Origin: Plectosphaerella cucumerina
Taxonomy: Eukaryota; Ascomycota; Sordariomycetes; Glomerellales; Plectosphaerellaceae
Direction: 5' to 3'
Assembly (NCBI GenBank): GCA_020746995.1
Contig: JAGPXD010000007.1
Coordinates: 558,001-622,000, forward strand
Length of the DNA stretch: 64,000 bases
This document shows positions 1-11,511 of the stretch, piece by piece; positions within the stretch are counted from its first letter, which is position 1; each line of letters begins with the position of its first letter. Position numbers and translations under genes: made by a program. The notes beneath the pieces are model-generated. The model was not told the origin of the DNA, searched no databases, and saw nothing but the letters and a program-made list of their open reading frames with translations.

Positions 1-573
1 TCCGACATACCTCATCAGACAGTACCACGACACTGACCAGCAGATCGCCTCCTGGTGAGTCCAGTCCGATCGATGTAGCCCTGTCAATACTCATCCTTCC
101 CCAGGCACTATCACCTCCCCGACGCAGTCCGCTACGTTGACGATGTCATCCCGGACGAGGAGTTCGCTGCCGGTCTGCAGGGCCGCGCCTCCATATGGCG
201 TGAGTACGCCCTTCGGCCGATCTTTTACCATGTCATGCACAGCCAGCAGATCTCCTTGGCCGGGGCCGAGGACCTCGCCGCCCTGGAGGTACGAATCTGC
301 GCCCAGCTGGTACGGCGCTGTGCTTTTCACCGCCGCCATGGCGGCACGTGGCTCATTTGTCGCAAGCTCTTCACCGCAACATGCATCATCCTCGCCGCAG
401 CAAGACATCCGCACCGCGTTTCGCCGCCGACGGAGTGGTCGGGTCTTGTCTTACTTGCCATCCAGATCTTGCAGCGCTGGGGTCGCGATGCGCAGGACCT
501 CAGACACATGGCAGACGTCCTCGCAAACATGCATCGGGAGATATGTGCCGAGCAGGGTCACAATGCATCCTAA
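1..573 (+). CDS. 3' end of a putative Zn2Cys6 transcription factor (partial)
   Basis: Partial gene; the 5' part lies left of the window. Two exons are visible: 1-54 and 105-573, joined by a 50-base intron (GTGAGT donor, CCAG acceptor). The join splits a Trp codon and gives one open frame of about 173 residues ending with TGA at 571. The text has the look of the C-terminal end of the fungal-specific transcription factor middle-homology region: an aromatic YHVMH segment, hydrophobic helices around the C/A-rich stretch, then WSGLVLLAIQILQRWG and a closing basic/acidic helix. The DNA-binding cluster is not in view, so the class is inferred from the tail alone. It converges on the sulfatase gene with only 38 bases between stops, so it is a candidate local regulator of the sulfatase/transporter pair. 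It could instead be another helical fungal protein. Confidence 0.55.
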
Positions 574-611
574 GAGACTCCATACCCCGAAACAGAACTC
601 TGTCTTCATCA

Positions 612-2341
612 CTACGTGTACTTGGTAATCTTGAACTCATGCCCTGGGTCGAACATACCCGTCTCGGCATAGTAAACCTCCCAATGCGCAACCATTCGCT
701 CCAGCACCTCTGGCCTCTCCTCTGCCAAGTCTCGAACCTCACCCGGATCGCTCTTCAGGTCGTACAGCTCCCATCGATCCTTCCCCCGCGGCGCATTCAT
801 GTACAGGGCCTTCCAGTACCCCTCCCTGATGGCGCGGAGGCCGAACAGCTCCCACCCCGTGATCTCCTTCTCTTCATCGTGGAAAGCCGGCGCCGTGTCT
901 TGCAGATGCGGTACCCATGAGCCGCCGCGTACCGGCACCACCTCACGCCCGCGGAAGATCTTGCCTGGCAGCGGGACCTGCGCAAGGTCAAGAACCGTCG
1001 GCAGCACATCCATGACGGTGGCGAAGGCGTCTGTGTGTGAGCCTGACCTGGCGAAGGAGGGGTACCGGACCAAGCACGGGCAGCGAATGCCACCTTCGGT
1101 GATCCACGTCTTGAAGCCGCGTGAAGGTGCCATGGACGCGCACGCCCACTCTGGACCATACCAAATGTACGAGTCGGCGTTGCCCATGTTCTCGAGCGAG
1201 TTGTCGTAGTAACGGTTGATGATGCGCGGGATCGACCCGATACTGCCCATCATGGGGATGGCCTCAAGCATGGCCCCTTCGGCGCCGTTGTCTGACATGA
1301 AGATGATGAAGGTATTGTCGAGCTCCCCCGAGGCTTCGAGATGGTCGACGACGCGGCCAATGTTGACGTCGATCTCGTCGACCATGGCGGCGTAGACCTC
1401 CATTTTGCGAGCGGACTCGGCCTGCTCCTGCGGCGTCATCTTGTCCCAGAGCTCGATCGTCATGGGCGCCGGCTCAACGTCATCGGCGATGAGACCGAGC
1501 TCGACGAGTTTCTTCAGCCGACGGGTTCGCAGGACGGCGGGACCCTCGTCGTAAACGCCCTTGTACTTTTCAATGGTCTTTCGCGGTGCCTGAAGAGGCC
1601 AGTGAGGTGCCGTAAATGGAAGATACGCGAAGAAGGGCTTGTCTATGTTGTCCCTCTCGCCGAGGTAGTTGATGAGCTTGTCGGTGAAGGTTGTGGTGGA
1701 GTAGAAATCCTTTGCAACGTGATCGGGGTTCGTGCGGTCGAGGAACTCGTCGTCCTTCATCCAGAACTTCCCAGCGTTCATGGGGGTGAAGAAGCCGTGG
1801 GAGGGGTCGTCCAGCTGGGGCTCGTAGTTGTAATGATTGTGGCAGCCAGAGAGGAAGACGTAGCTCTTGTCGAAGCCGCGCGAGACGGGAGCCGTTTCCT
1901 TGCTGACGCCGAGATGCCTGGGATGAAGAAGTCAGCAAACAGTTACCTTAGATGTAACCGGAGAAAGACGATGCACCATTTTCCAGACATGATTGTCTCG
2001 TAGCCAGAGTCTTGGAGGATCTCGCTCAGGGCAGCGACCTTGAAGTTCAAATACCCCTCGTAACCAGCGCGGTCCTTGTAGGCATCTTCGTGGTGTCTCA
2101 TATGTTCCGTCATTTGGCCTAGGCCGGCAATGTGGTTATCCGTGCCGGAGAAGAGCATGCTCCGCGTCGGGGAGCAGGCCGAGGCCGTGTGGAAGTTGGT
2201 TAGTTTGACACCCGTTCCCGCCAGGCGATCCAGATTGGGCGTTGCAATCTCGGAGCCGAAGCATCCAATGTCACTGTAGCCCAAGTCATCGGCAACGATG
2301 ACGAGGAAGTTGGGTCGCTTGGGGGATGGAATAGAGCCCAT
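612..2341 (-). CDS. Arylsulfatase, bacterial AtsA-like type
   Basis: Hydrolyses sulfate esters; needs conversion of an active-site Cys to formylglycine. Exons 1977-2341 and 612-1917 (minus), intron 1918-1976 with a GTGCAT donor, give 556 residues. The metal-binding pair ADD is at residues 17-19. The sulfatase signature CSPTR is at 56-60, so Cys56 is the residue to be oxidised. GKWHLG at 120-125 is rebuilt exactly across the splice junction, which supports the intron. A further metal site, MSDNG, lies in the second half. Layout and wording (SGTDNHIAGLG after the CSPTR motif) match the Pseudomonas AtsA group more than animal lysosomal sulfatases. No signal peptide is seen, so it is probably cytosolic. 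A longer in-frame start at 2461 exists, but its extra 40 residues are unlike sulfatase sequence. It is divergent from the MFS transporter at 3434. Confidence 0.93.
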
Positions 2342-3433
2342 GGTGAAGACTGATGCTGGGGGTGCAGTTGGGGCGCTTGTTTGTAGCTGGAGGGCAACGA
2401 GATGGGGCCTTGTACAGGGAGCGCGACGTGGTGGTCTTGTAAGGCCTGGAGCTCCAGACATCCTCTGGAGCTCGCTGTATCTCCGCCCATCCGCCCGCCC
2501 ACCTCATCCACTCCTGAGCGCGGAGCAGCTATGGATCTGCGCACGCCATCACGATAGTTCGATGATCTGAAGCTCAGGGGCAACAAGTGGGCGACAGGCC
2601 ATGATCTACAGGGACTTGCTCTCCACTTAACTCCGTCGTTCCCCGTGAGCCCGCTGGCATCTGGAGTGCGCCGGTCGTGATCATTTCCGGGGAGAGATCC
2701 ATGGATAACTTCTGCGTAGTTACATAGTACCTGTATGACTTGCTACCAGACATCAGCGACTTCCATGTCATGCCGAAGAGTCATTTCTGCTGCTCTACAA
2801 GCATGTGCTGGACTGCCCTCATTGCCCCCCTATCCGAGGCCTGAGCATTCACCACATCGAGTCGCAGTCGTCAAGCCACCAGTCCAGTGATCAAGCGGAA
2901 GCTAACACTTGACCGAAGACACTCGCACCATCCTTTCAGAGGCGTTGAAAGACCCTAGACCTGATGCCGTCTACCCCCGTTGCTCCGTTACATCTCCGTT
3001 CATCCCCGTCCGCCCTTCACAGCCTTTCCTCATTCATCATAGCATCCACCTCATGCCGCGACATGACAGGACAGCTATCGATCACGCAATCGTCCATCGA
3101 CATACTTCGAGACGCCAGACAGGGGTCACGATAATCACAGACTGACTGCACGCTGACCTCGAGCCGAGCATTGTCCGGCGACCTCAACCACATCTCCGGG
3201 TACAGGCACTTCTGAATACCAGCACCTATCTTAACACCATGCTGGGTACCGCCTAGACCTTATTGCGTGCTCGAGACCCGGTTTGACGACCTGTCGAGAG
3301 CTTAGGCGTGGCGACGATATCTGAGCATCATGTCCTTATAAGACCTGGTCGACCGACGCCTCGATGCTCCAATGTGTCGCACCGACCAGCCAAAAACACC
3401 CCCATCCGACATCGTCCACTCCTGCTTCCCGAC
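2342..3433. promoter_or_regulatory. Divergent intergenic region between sulfatase and MFS transporter
   Basis: About 1.1 kb separating two divergent start codons, so it must carry both promoters. Only short overlapping ORFs without family character are present. I could not point to a specific operator. Confidence 0.5.
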
Positions 3434-5208
3434 ATGTCTTCCTCCAAGTCCCCTCGGGGCCTCTTCGCCTGCTTCAACGCACGGCTGATTTACTCCTGCG
3501 GCCTGATTGCGCTCTCCCAGCTCAACTTCGGCATGGACCAGTCCGCCTTCAGCAACACCCAGGCCATGCCGGCGTTCCAACGGACCTTTGGCCAGTACAA
3601 CGCTGTCACCAAGAAGTACACCCTCGAGACGATGTTTCTTTCGCTGCTGAACAGCGTTATCTTCATCGGCTTTGTCTTCGGCCTCGTCACCGGCAACCTT
3701 ATTAGCCGCCGCTTCGGACGTCGCATAGCCATGTTTGTCATGTGCTTCTGGGCCCTTCTTTCCGCCGTCATCCTCATTCTTTCGAAGACACCAACCCAGG
3801 CCATCACTGGCCGTACCATCGCGTATGTCTACATTGGAATGGAACTTGCGCTTGTTCCGGTGCTGCAGTCGGAGTTGGTGCCTGCCGAGGCCCGTGGTTT
3901 CGTTGTTGGAACCTATCAATCTGGTCTCATGGTAGGTCTCTGCCAGGTTACCTGTGTCTGTTTTTGTGGAGTGTTGATGTTAATACTGTCTAGTTCGGCT
4001 CCCTCATCATGTCCATCATCTGCCGTGCCACGAGCGAGATCCCCGGCAACGCTTCCTGGAGGATCCCTTACGGCCTCTTCTTCATCATCCCCACGCTTCT
4101 CGCCGTTGGAGTCTGGTGGATTCCAGAGGTATGTCACCGTACGTTCACTCTGAAAATGGCATGCTAACGCTGCCCAGTCGCCTCGTTGGCTACTCACCAG
4201 GGACCGTCACGAAGAGGCCCTTCGGTCCCTCCGACTCCTCCGACAAGGCGCCTACACAGAGGACGACATATTGGAAGAGCTCAAGTCCATGCAGCAGTCG
4301 CTTGGAGCCACCGTCAAGAAGGGACAGTTCATGGACATGTTCAGAGGCAGTACGTGGAACATCCTTTTTGCTTTTGATCGTGAAACTGACACTCGGATGC
4401 AGCCAACCTCAAGCGCACGGGAATCACTCTTGGCGTCAACGTGTTCCTCCAATTGACCGGCCAGAACTTCAGTTCCAAGTACGGAACTATCTTCATACAG
4501 AGCCTGGGAACTGTCAACCCCTTCGTGATGGCGTGCATCAACTCCGCCCTGGGCATCACCGCCGTCTTCTTCACCCAATTCATGACCGACAGGGTTGGGC
4601 GTGTGTAAGATACCCCACGTCACGTATCCTGTGTTACAATGGCAGAAAGCTGACATGGGCATTCTAGACCCCTTCTCATTGCCGGCGCCAGCGTTCAAAC
4701 GGCGGCGTTGATGACCATGGGCGGCCTCGGCACCGTTGCGAACCCCTCGTACGGCATCAGGACTGGTATCGTCGCGACCATGACCCTCTTCAGCATCGGC
4801 TTCTGTCTCGGCTGGGCCCCCTTGTCGCACGTGGTAGCGGCTGAGATCCCGACCACCGGCCTTCGCGACCTCACATATGCCCTCGGCTCCGTCGTCAACA
4901 TTGTCATCCAATGGGCGGTCGCTTTCAGCGTGCCCTTCCTCATCAACGACTCCCACGCCGGACTGGGTTCCAAAGTCGGCTTCATCTTCGGCGTTACCTC
5001 CTTCATGGCTATTATTTTTTCCGTCTTCTGCATCCCCGATTGTGGCGGCAAGACTCTGGAGGAGATTGATGAGCTTTTCATCCGCGGCGTAGCGATCAGG
5101 GACTTCCGCAAAGCCGATGTGTCGCTCCGAGATGGGTCTGAGGCTGGAGAGGACCTCAAGATTACCAGGTCCAAAGACTACGTGAACGAAAGTACACAAG
5201 CTGTCTAG
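3434..5208 (+). CDS. MFS sugar-type transporter
   Basis: Plasma-membrane transporter of the major facilitator sugar-porter family, 515 residues, about 12 membrane helices. Exons 3434-3931, 3994-4128, 4178-4349, 4403-4604 and 4668-5208, all GT-AG. Family marks in order: N-terminal GMDQSAF; R-R-F-G-R-R in the loop after TM2; the PESPRW motif split by the second intron (IPE / SPRWL); DRVGRV in the second half; the AEIPTTGLRD segment before TM11. The start at 3434 gives the normal short cytoplasmic N-terminus; an upstream in-frame ATG-less extension was ignored. Substrate cannot be told from sequence: hexose, quinate or maltose-type porters look alike. Its head-to-head position with an arylsulfatase suggests uptake of a compound released from, or taken up as, a sulfate ester; that is inference. 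Confidence 0.93.
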
Positions 5209-5388
5209 GAGTTGAGCTCGAGCACGGAGGTGCGAGAAGTTGGGAAGAATTCGTGGAAGGGGTGGACTATCCACGCCGTCATCATGCCTCTAAATCAAGG
5301 ATGGGAGAGGGATTCTATTCTACAAACACAATCAATCGCGTTATCAAGCCCATACCTAGACACCCGAACGCCGTTGTTTGTCACTCGC

Positions 5389-6444
5389 TTAGAACTTGAA
5401 CACCTGGGCCTTGGTGTATCCCAGCTGAGCGAGGATGCCGTCTCCACTCGCGCTGCCGAATCCGCTGGCGCCCATGAGGGCCGTCTCCATGCCTGGGGGA
5501 CCGCACACGAACACCTTGGAGGCCTGGGGATCGAGAGAAGAAGATCTCGGGGCGACCTTGGACAGAAGTGCAGCGTCTATGTCCGCCCTCTGATACGAGG
5601 AGCCAACATTTGGCTCTCGAACCACGAATGTCGCCCGGAACCTGTCGGGGAATTGTTGCTGCCACGTCGCGAAAGTGTCCTTGAACAGGATCTCCGAGTC
5701 ATTCCGAACACCATAGACGAGGTTGATCTTGGTCTTGTCGCTGGGGTCGTTCAAGATGCCTTGGGCGAGCTGGAACATCGGCGTGATGCCCGCCCCGCCC
5801 GCGATGAGGGTGATTTCCTCGTGCTTGTTGGGGACCCACGAGTAGGCCGGAATGACGGCGGGGAACAGCAGCGTGTCGCCCGGCACCAGGGAGTGGATAT
5901 GCGAGCTCATCTTTCCGTTCGGGTACCGCCGGACGGTGAGTTCAAGGAAGCCCCTCTCATCTGGGCGTTTGGTTAGCACAATCGTGCACCGCAAAGTCGA
6001 GCAGGTCGAAGCTTACCGAGACGGCTTACTGGCGTGTATGGGCGGATCACTGGAAGAAAGCTGCCCTTGGGCCAGGCGGCGGTCAACACGGAAGCTACAG
6101 GTAGTGGCCACAATCAGCAAGATGTGATGAAAAGCAGCGATTGATGCCGTACAGCACAGGCCCAGACCGCTGACAAGGTCAGGTGAGGGCAGCTCAAACT
6201 TGAGGCGCTTGGTCGTCGGGCTGAGATCTTCGGAGCTGTGGAGCTTCAGGCGCAGGAATGCCGGGCCGACCTTGTTGAAGGCCGCCTTGGCTGCGGGGGC
6301 GGTGCCCGTCGTGGTTGTTTGCGTCAGCGACATTGAGGATGAAGATGTCTGAATGTTGCGGTTGATGATGAAGACGGCAGCGCCTGCGACTGTGACGCCG
6401 CCGAGCAGACGGCCGGCGGTCATGCTCTTGAAGTAGCTGGCCAT
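5389..6444 (-). CDS. MCR1: NADH-cytochrome b5 reductase, mitochondrial MCR1 type
   Basis: FAD enzyme passing electrons from NADH to cytochrome b5 or related acceptors. Exons 6153-6444, 6017-6094 and 5389-5960 (minus) give 313 residues. The N-terminus has a short basic lead and one hydrophobic stretch (GRLLGGVTVAGAAVFII), as in the outer-membrane/intermembrane-space MCR1 enzymes. FAD-binding RPYTP follows the second exon, then YPNGKMSSH, the NADH-binding LIAGGAGITP and CGPPGM near the end, and the usual GILAQLGYTK tail. The first intron only keeps frame if the donor GTACGG at 6152 is used, giving GLGLCSSVLTAAWP, which fits the family. A microsomal CBR1 paralogue is the alternative, but its membrane anchor is normally longer. 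Confidence 0.93.
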
Positions 6445-7217
6445 CGTTGGGGATGTCCGGATGGGCGAAATTGAAATGGAGGAGGGTACGCGTTGCTCCG
6501 GTCAGCTTGCCGTGACTCTGACCGGGGGCTCTGGCGTTTTTGAGCACTCCGAGTCGCCTTGTACAACGTCAGCCGGATGGGACGTTCCACTCCCACGGAT
6601 CCATTCCTACTACTTCGGGCTACGCTGCATTCAGCAGACGGCGTGTGTTGATGTCGGGAGCCGGGGGACTCGAAGCCCCGCGCCCGGAAACATCCGTGGC
6701 GAGCTCGTCGTGAGTGTTTAGTGGCAGCGGATGGCAGAGAAGGTCGCTGAAGATCGGACTTTGGGAACCCCGACTCTCCGATTTACAGGACTCCACCACC
6801 GTCTCGGCCGCCATCGTTTTAAGTCCGCCCCCTGTACACACGCGGCCCTTCCAGCGCCCTTGTGCTGCCCCGGTCTCCCCCAAATGCCGTCCGAGACTTG
6901 TAAATAGGCTTTCCCCAGGCAAAGAAGATTCAACGGCGTGTCGTGCCTAACGTCATTACCTGGGCGCCAAACGATGCAGCCATTGATTGCCATCTATCAA
7001 CCGCCTATTTCCGATTTGCCCTTGTAATCTTGGGGCAACTTCAGGACGGGTCGTTGGAATCATACGAGAAATGAAAGGATGCAAATCCTGTTGGTATCAT
7101 CCGCCGGCCACATGAGAGTACCTAGTTGGAGTACAAGGTGAGGATTGCCCTTGTCAGTTGGAGGTGTAATTGTGCGGAGGGCATAATCGCGTCTTGCACT
7201 CAATCAGCATCCAACAA
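6445..7217. other. Intergenic, no gene seen
   Basis: Upstream region of the reductase gene and 5' flank of tRNA-Gly. Only short overlapping ORFs with no recognisable family; I see no repeat or RNA structure. Confidence 0.5.
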
Positions 7218-7288
7218 GCGTGAATGGTTTAGTGGTAAAATTCTCCGTTGCCATCGGGGAGCCCAGGGTTCGATTCCCTGTTCACGCA
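7218..7288 (+). tRNA. tRNA-Gly (GCC), no intron
   Basis: 71 bases folding as a cloverleaf. The acceptor arms GCGTGAA and TTCACGC pair fully, followed by discriminator A. The anticodon stem CTCCG/CGGGG encloses loop TTGCCAT, anticodon GCC. Internal promoter elements are visible: A box TGGTTTAGTGG and B box GGTTCGATTCC. Confidence 0.96.
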
Positions 7289-7467
7289 GGATACTTTTCT
7301 CTTTTGCATGTCCCGGCTCCCAAACTGGAAGTGCAAGCCCCTTTTGCGTTCATACATTTGGTCAAAAGACCCATCACGTCGCTACATCGCGATTCAATAA
7401 ACATCATAGTAAACCTCAAATGATGATCGTATTGGGGCTATGGCCGTGGTCTAGGAAACGTTCCCAT

Positions 7468-10400
7468 CTAGTCACCAGGGTTCTCGGACAGACGACTTGC
7501 ACGAGACCTTGCAAGGTACGCCCGATCCTCCTGGTCAGCTCCGTGCAAATCGAACATGTACTTTTTAAACTGCTGCATCATCTTGCAAACCTGTTCGAAG
7601 TCCTTCTCGTCAAGGATCGGCTGCTTCTGCTTGGAAGAGCCTTGCTTTTCCGTGAAACGGTATTCGGCAAGCGCCACAGCAGTCTGGAAAGCTACAGGCA
7701 CCTTCAATTAGCATTTTGTTTCCAGGGGAGGTCGCCGCGAACCTACCGTTGCGGATCTCTCGCCCATTCAAGTTCATATGGCTGATTTCTCCGTCTTCGA
7801 GGACGTAGTCCTTGGCGCGCTGCGTCGTCTTGAAATCCTCACGCTCATCGTGAAGCTTGTCGAAGAACTGCGTCCAGATTGTCTTGCGACTCTCCCGATC
7901 CAGGTCGTCGTATCTAATGATGACATGGATTCGCGTGATGAAGGCATCATCAAAGTGGCCCACGCGGTTGGTTGTCAGAAAGAGGACACCTCGGTAGTAT
8001 TCGATGCAGCGGAGGAAGACTGCATGCGTAGATGACAACAGTCAGTACTCGCAATGAAATGCCCTCAAAAGGGTGCCCGGAGATAACTTACCAGAAACGA
8101 GGCTGTTTCTCTTGAGGTCGGTGACCAACCTCTGCTCGAGATAGACATCCGCCTCGTCGATCAGCATGACGGCTCCCCATTTCTCGGCTAGCTTGAACCA
8201 CTTGGAGAGCTGTTGCTCCATCTTGAGCTCGTCTGTACCGATATCTCCACAGGTGAGAGAAAGGAGAGGTCGGCCGGTGTACTCGGCGATGCATTCTAAA
8301 ACGGTCAGCGATTCATGAGTGTGACTTTGAGATCAAAGCAAAGCTTGCCTGCGGTCTGTTGAATGCAAATTTAGCTCGTAGTATGTTCCTAGGGGTCAAG
8401 CTGGAATGGAACTCACGTATGTCTTTCCAACGCCAGGACTTCCGTGGAGTAGAAAGATCTGCCCTTCACCCTTGTTCTCAATGAAATCGGCAGCCCAGGT
8501 GCGATGCTGACCCTTGATTGCCTCGACACTGGTGAACCTCTGGATGAGGGCCTTGATCATGTCTTTGCGCTCAGATGGCATGACGAGGTTGTCGATGGCC
8601 CTGACGTTCGTCTTGAGAGGCCTGCAGTAGGCAACATCAAGTTGGACTAGACCGGGAGTTAGGAACCCGTCATGTGGCAGGGCTTGTGAATGATTTCTGT
8701 GCTTACCCCATGACCTCGACTTGAGGTCAAATCCAGGCAGAACCCGGTCGCAGAGCAAATATCGATGATTTGGCCCTTCGATTGCCCCTGGCAAGCTAAG
8801 GTCTTTCTCCACGGTTGGATCCAGAACGTCATAGTTCCTCCAGAGGAACCTGTCGGGGGGATGGGGTCGGAGTCCGCGGCATTCCTCGCACTGGCACACG
8901 ACCAGCCCTTCCTTGTCGTTGCGCCCGTGAAAGTTCCCAACTAGCCTCGGGATTGAGTCAGGTTTCTCATCAGAGTCTGAAGTTTCTGATTCCGACTCGA
9001 CTCGGGATTTCCGAGTTTTGACCCTACTGGAGTAAGAAGCAGGATCGATGTACACTCGACCGCGGAGTGTCTCTCGGACCGGGTTCGGAGCAGAGAAACC
9101 TGTACGTGTTGGATCCACGTCTTTGAGAACAGGTCCAGAATAGTAGACCTGACGTCCTGGAAGGAGCTCGTACCAGAACCTGCCCTGCTCCTCTAACCTC
9201 TGACGCGTCTCGCCGTGATTCTCCGTGTCGAAGAACGCTGCGGGGATGAGCCTCATGGAGATGATCTTTCGCTCGCCTTCGAAAGGAGCAATCATCACAG
9301 TCTTCAATGTTCTACCAACGTACCGTCCATCGTAGGTGAGGTTCCAGACGTGAACAAGGTATGCTGCAGGTATGTCTGGTGCAATTGTCGTCATGATGGC
9401 CGGGTCTGTCACCACTGAATTCACAACATATGCAGATAGCGCATCGTGTGATTCGAGGTAGACGGTGTCTCCAGGCTTGTATAGTAGCCAAAGCATCCGG
9501 AAAGTGCACATCTTCCTGGCGTGCCGTTCTTGCTCTTCAAGCATTGCAGGTAAAGTGGACTTGCTGAAGTAATCGAGGAGTGCTCCAAGATGCCGCGTGT
9601 CAGGGGTTGGCGAGATTTCCTCATCTTGTACACCGCCTGGAGCCGAGGTTCTTGAAGATTTGTCGCCGGAGATCTCGGCAAAGTAGCTCTTGAGCTCCTG
9701 GAGGTGGTGTGCGATGAGCGCAAAAGGCTCGCCAAGCCATACCACTGGGGCATCCAAGTTGATCGATGGGTAGAACCGCACCAATTTGCGAAGTGTTCGA
9801 AGCAGAAAAGTTGAATGAATAACCAGGCGTGTCGAATGAACCCAAATACTTAGAGAGGGATCTTTCATGATCAGTTCGTGAAGGATATTTTGCCTGCTGG
9901 GCGGGAGCGCGCCTGCTTTGATCATGATTTGCGTTTTGTCCGCCGCTGTGTGGACCACAGTGACGACTTCGAACGCCAGATTCTTGTTGCTCTCAACACC
10001 CTGGCGGGCAACTGAGAGGTCAAACTCCGCATCCAGGGGTTGTTTGCTGATGAAATGTTGCTTGCGATCCAAGTACTCGACGACATATGCCACGTCGCGG
10101 GTAGGTTTCTCCTCGTCTTGTTTCGTGTCGGCGCCCTTGTCATCAACGCCACTTTCAGGCTTCCCCTCCTCTGAAGATTGGTCGTCTGCGACAATGGGGG
10201 ACGCCTTTGGGTTTGTTGGCTCAACCAGTTTGTCTCGACAGAGAGGGCAGAGCGTCCGTTCGAAATCGAGTAAGACTCCATGGCTACGTCCATTTACTGG
10301 ACAGAACATTCTAGCCGGGGACTCCCAGGCCATGGTTTGTGTATCTTTGTCGTTCTCGGTCGGTGCCGCTGCATTTTTCGTGTTCGCTGTTTCTGCATCA

Positions 10401-10606
10401 GCCTTGACAGTTTCGCTTGCAGCCGAGGTATCGACAACGGAATCTTGAGTCGTCTTCTGTAGACCACTGTCCTCGGCAGCGGGCGTGGACTCAGATCCAG
10501 TGCCGCCAAGATCTTCAGACAGTGTCCTGGACTTTGTTGCGACGATTGATTCCAAAGAAGGGACTTCGGCTGCCGCCGTCTGGTTGGCACCTCGCTCCGG
10601 CGGCAT
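7468..10606 (-). CDS. AAA family ATPase with long N-terminal fungal domain (DUF7025-like)
   Basis: 945-residue ATPase of a large uncharacterised fungal AAA family. Exons (minus): 8707-10606, 8417-8646, 8349-8355, 8092-8295, 7747-8019, 7468-7691. The first ~200 residues are acidic and low-complexity with a CPLC-type Cys pair; residues ~220-420 resemble DUF7025. The C-terminal AAA core has Walker A GSPGVGKT (702-709), Walker B AVMLIDEAD (754-762), a sensor-1 segment FLTTNR and an arginine-finger region ITRIH. The third exon is only 7 bases (ACCGCAG); it supplies the conserved T-A-E after Walker A and is followed by a GC-AG intron. The 60-base intron 8647-8706 is in frame with no stop; I splice it because GVQLDV then fits the family. 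Function is unknown; relatives are often near stress or incompatibility genes. Confidence 0.88.
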
Positions 10607-11511
10607 CGTGAGGCGGTCAAACGGCCGGACTAACAGGTGACTCGGTGTGAACTTGGGGTGTAGGTAGCACTAGATGTGTCTTCTGGCAGAGCCATGGCCA
10701 TCTCGCGATTCAAATACATAGGGCCCGGCCAGATGTAAACCAGCACCGACGGTGAGGCGTCCAGTCACACGCTATTGATTGAGCTATTTATACCCTGTGT
10801 CTGTATGACTGCCCCCTAAGCGCCCAACCCTCCTGGCCAAATCAGAGGGTGTGCTGATCCTTAGGCGCATGCTTCCTGCATGCATGACGGCCAGCATGTT
10901 GAGTCGAGATGCCCGTCAAAGGTGTGTCATTGGCACTGCGGCGGGCCAAGGCTGCATAGATGACAGCTTGCAGATTCGGCCCCCAATTTCCATGCTGCTT
11001 CTCCAGCTAGTGGATTGATTGGAGATTGTACGGTAAGTTCTTCTTCATTAAGATGCAGGGAGCCCGTCGGCCCTGGTGTTCCCCCACCGGAACCTTGCCC
11101 GTGTAACAGCACCGAGCGGCGTATTTTGTTGCCTCAGCGCACACTGACTGAGATCATTTCGAGCACTTCGCTCCATTGCCGAAAAGTTCCACGTTGATCA
11201 GAAAGATCCTACCGGAGTATCCTCTCGAACCTGGCACGGGCATGATGCAGCATCCAGATTGCCCTTCCAATATCGCGCCGCTTGTCCGCCAGTACAGCCT
11301 GAAAGCACATGAAGAAACACCCGACGATCCTCTCACGCACACCATCGTTTCTGTCGTCCGCCAAGATGACGCGAAAAAGGTTGACAATGAGCAAGAAACA
11401 GTTAGCTGGAAGAAATGGATAGAGTTTGGGACATCCGAGTGAGACCCCAGCAGCCAGTCTTGCAGCTCCAACGACCTTGCATTGGCCTATTAGGGACGAT
11501 ACCTATCGCTA
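10607..11511. promoter_or_regulatory. Divergent intergenic region, AAA ATPase / DUF7708 gene
   Basis: Holds both promoters. The only sizeable ORF (11176-11442) begins with TTG and resembles nothing, so I do not call a gene here. Confidence 0.45.
10785..10792 (-). promoter_or_regulatory. TATA box of the AAA ATPase gene
   Basis: TATAAATA on the minus strand, about 180 bases before the ATG at 10606. Confidence 0.45.

Noticed and set aside
11176..11442. 88-residue ORF upstream of the DUF7708 gene
   Set aside because: It starts with TTG, lacks family character, and lies in a promoter region.
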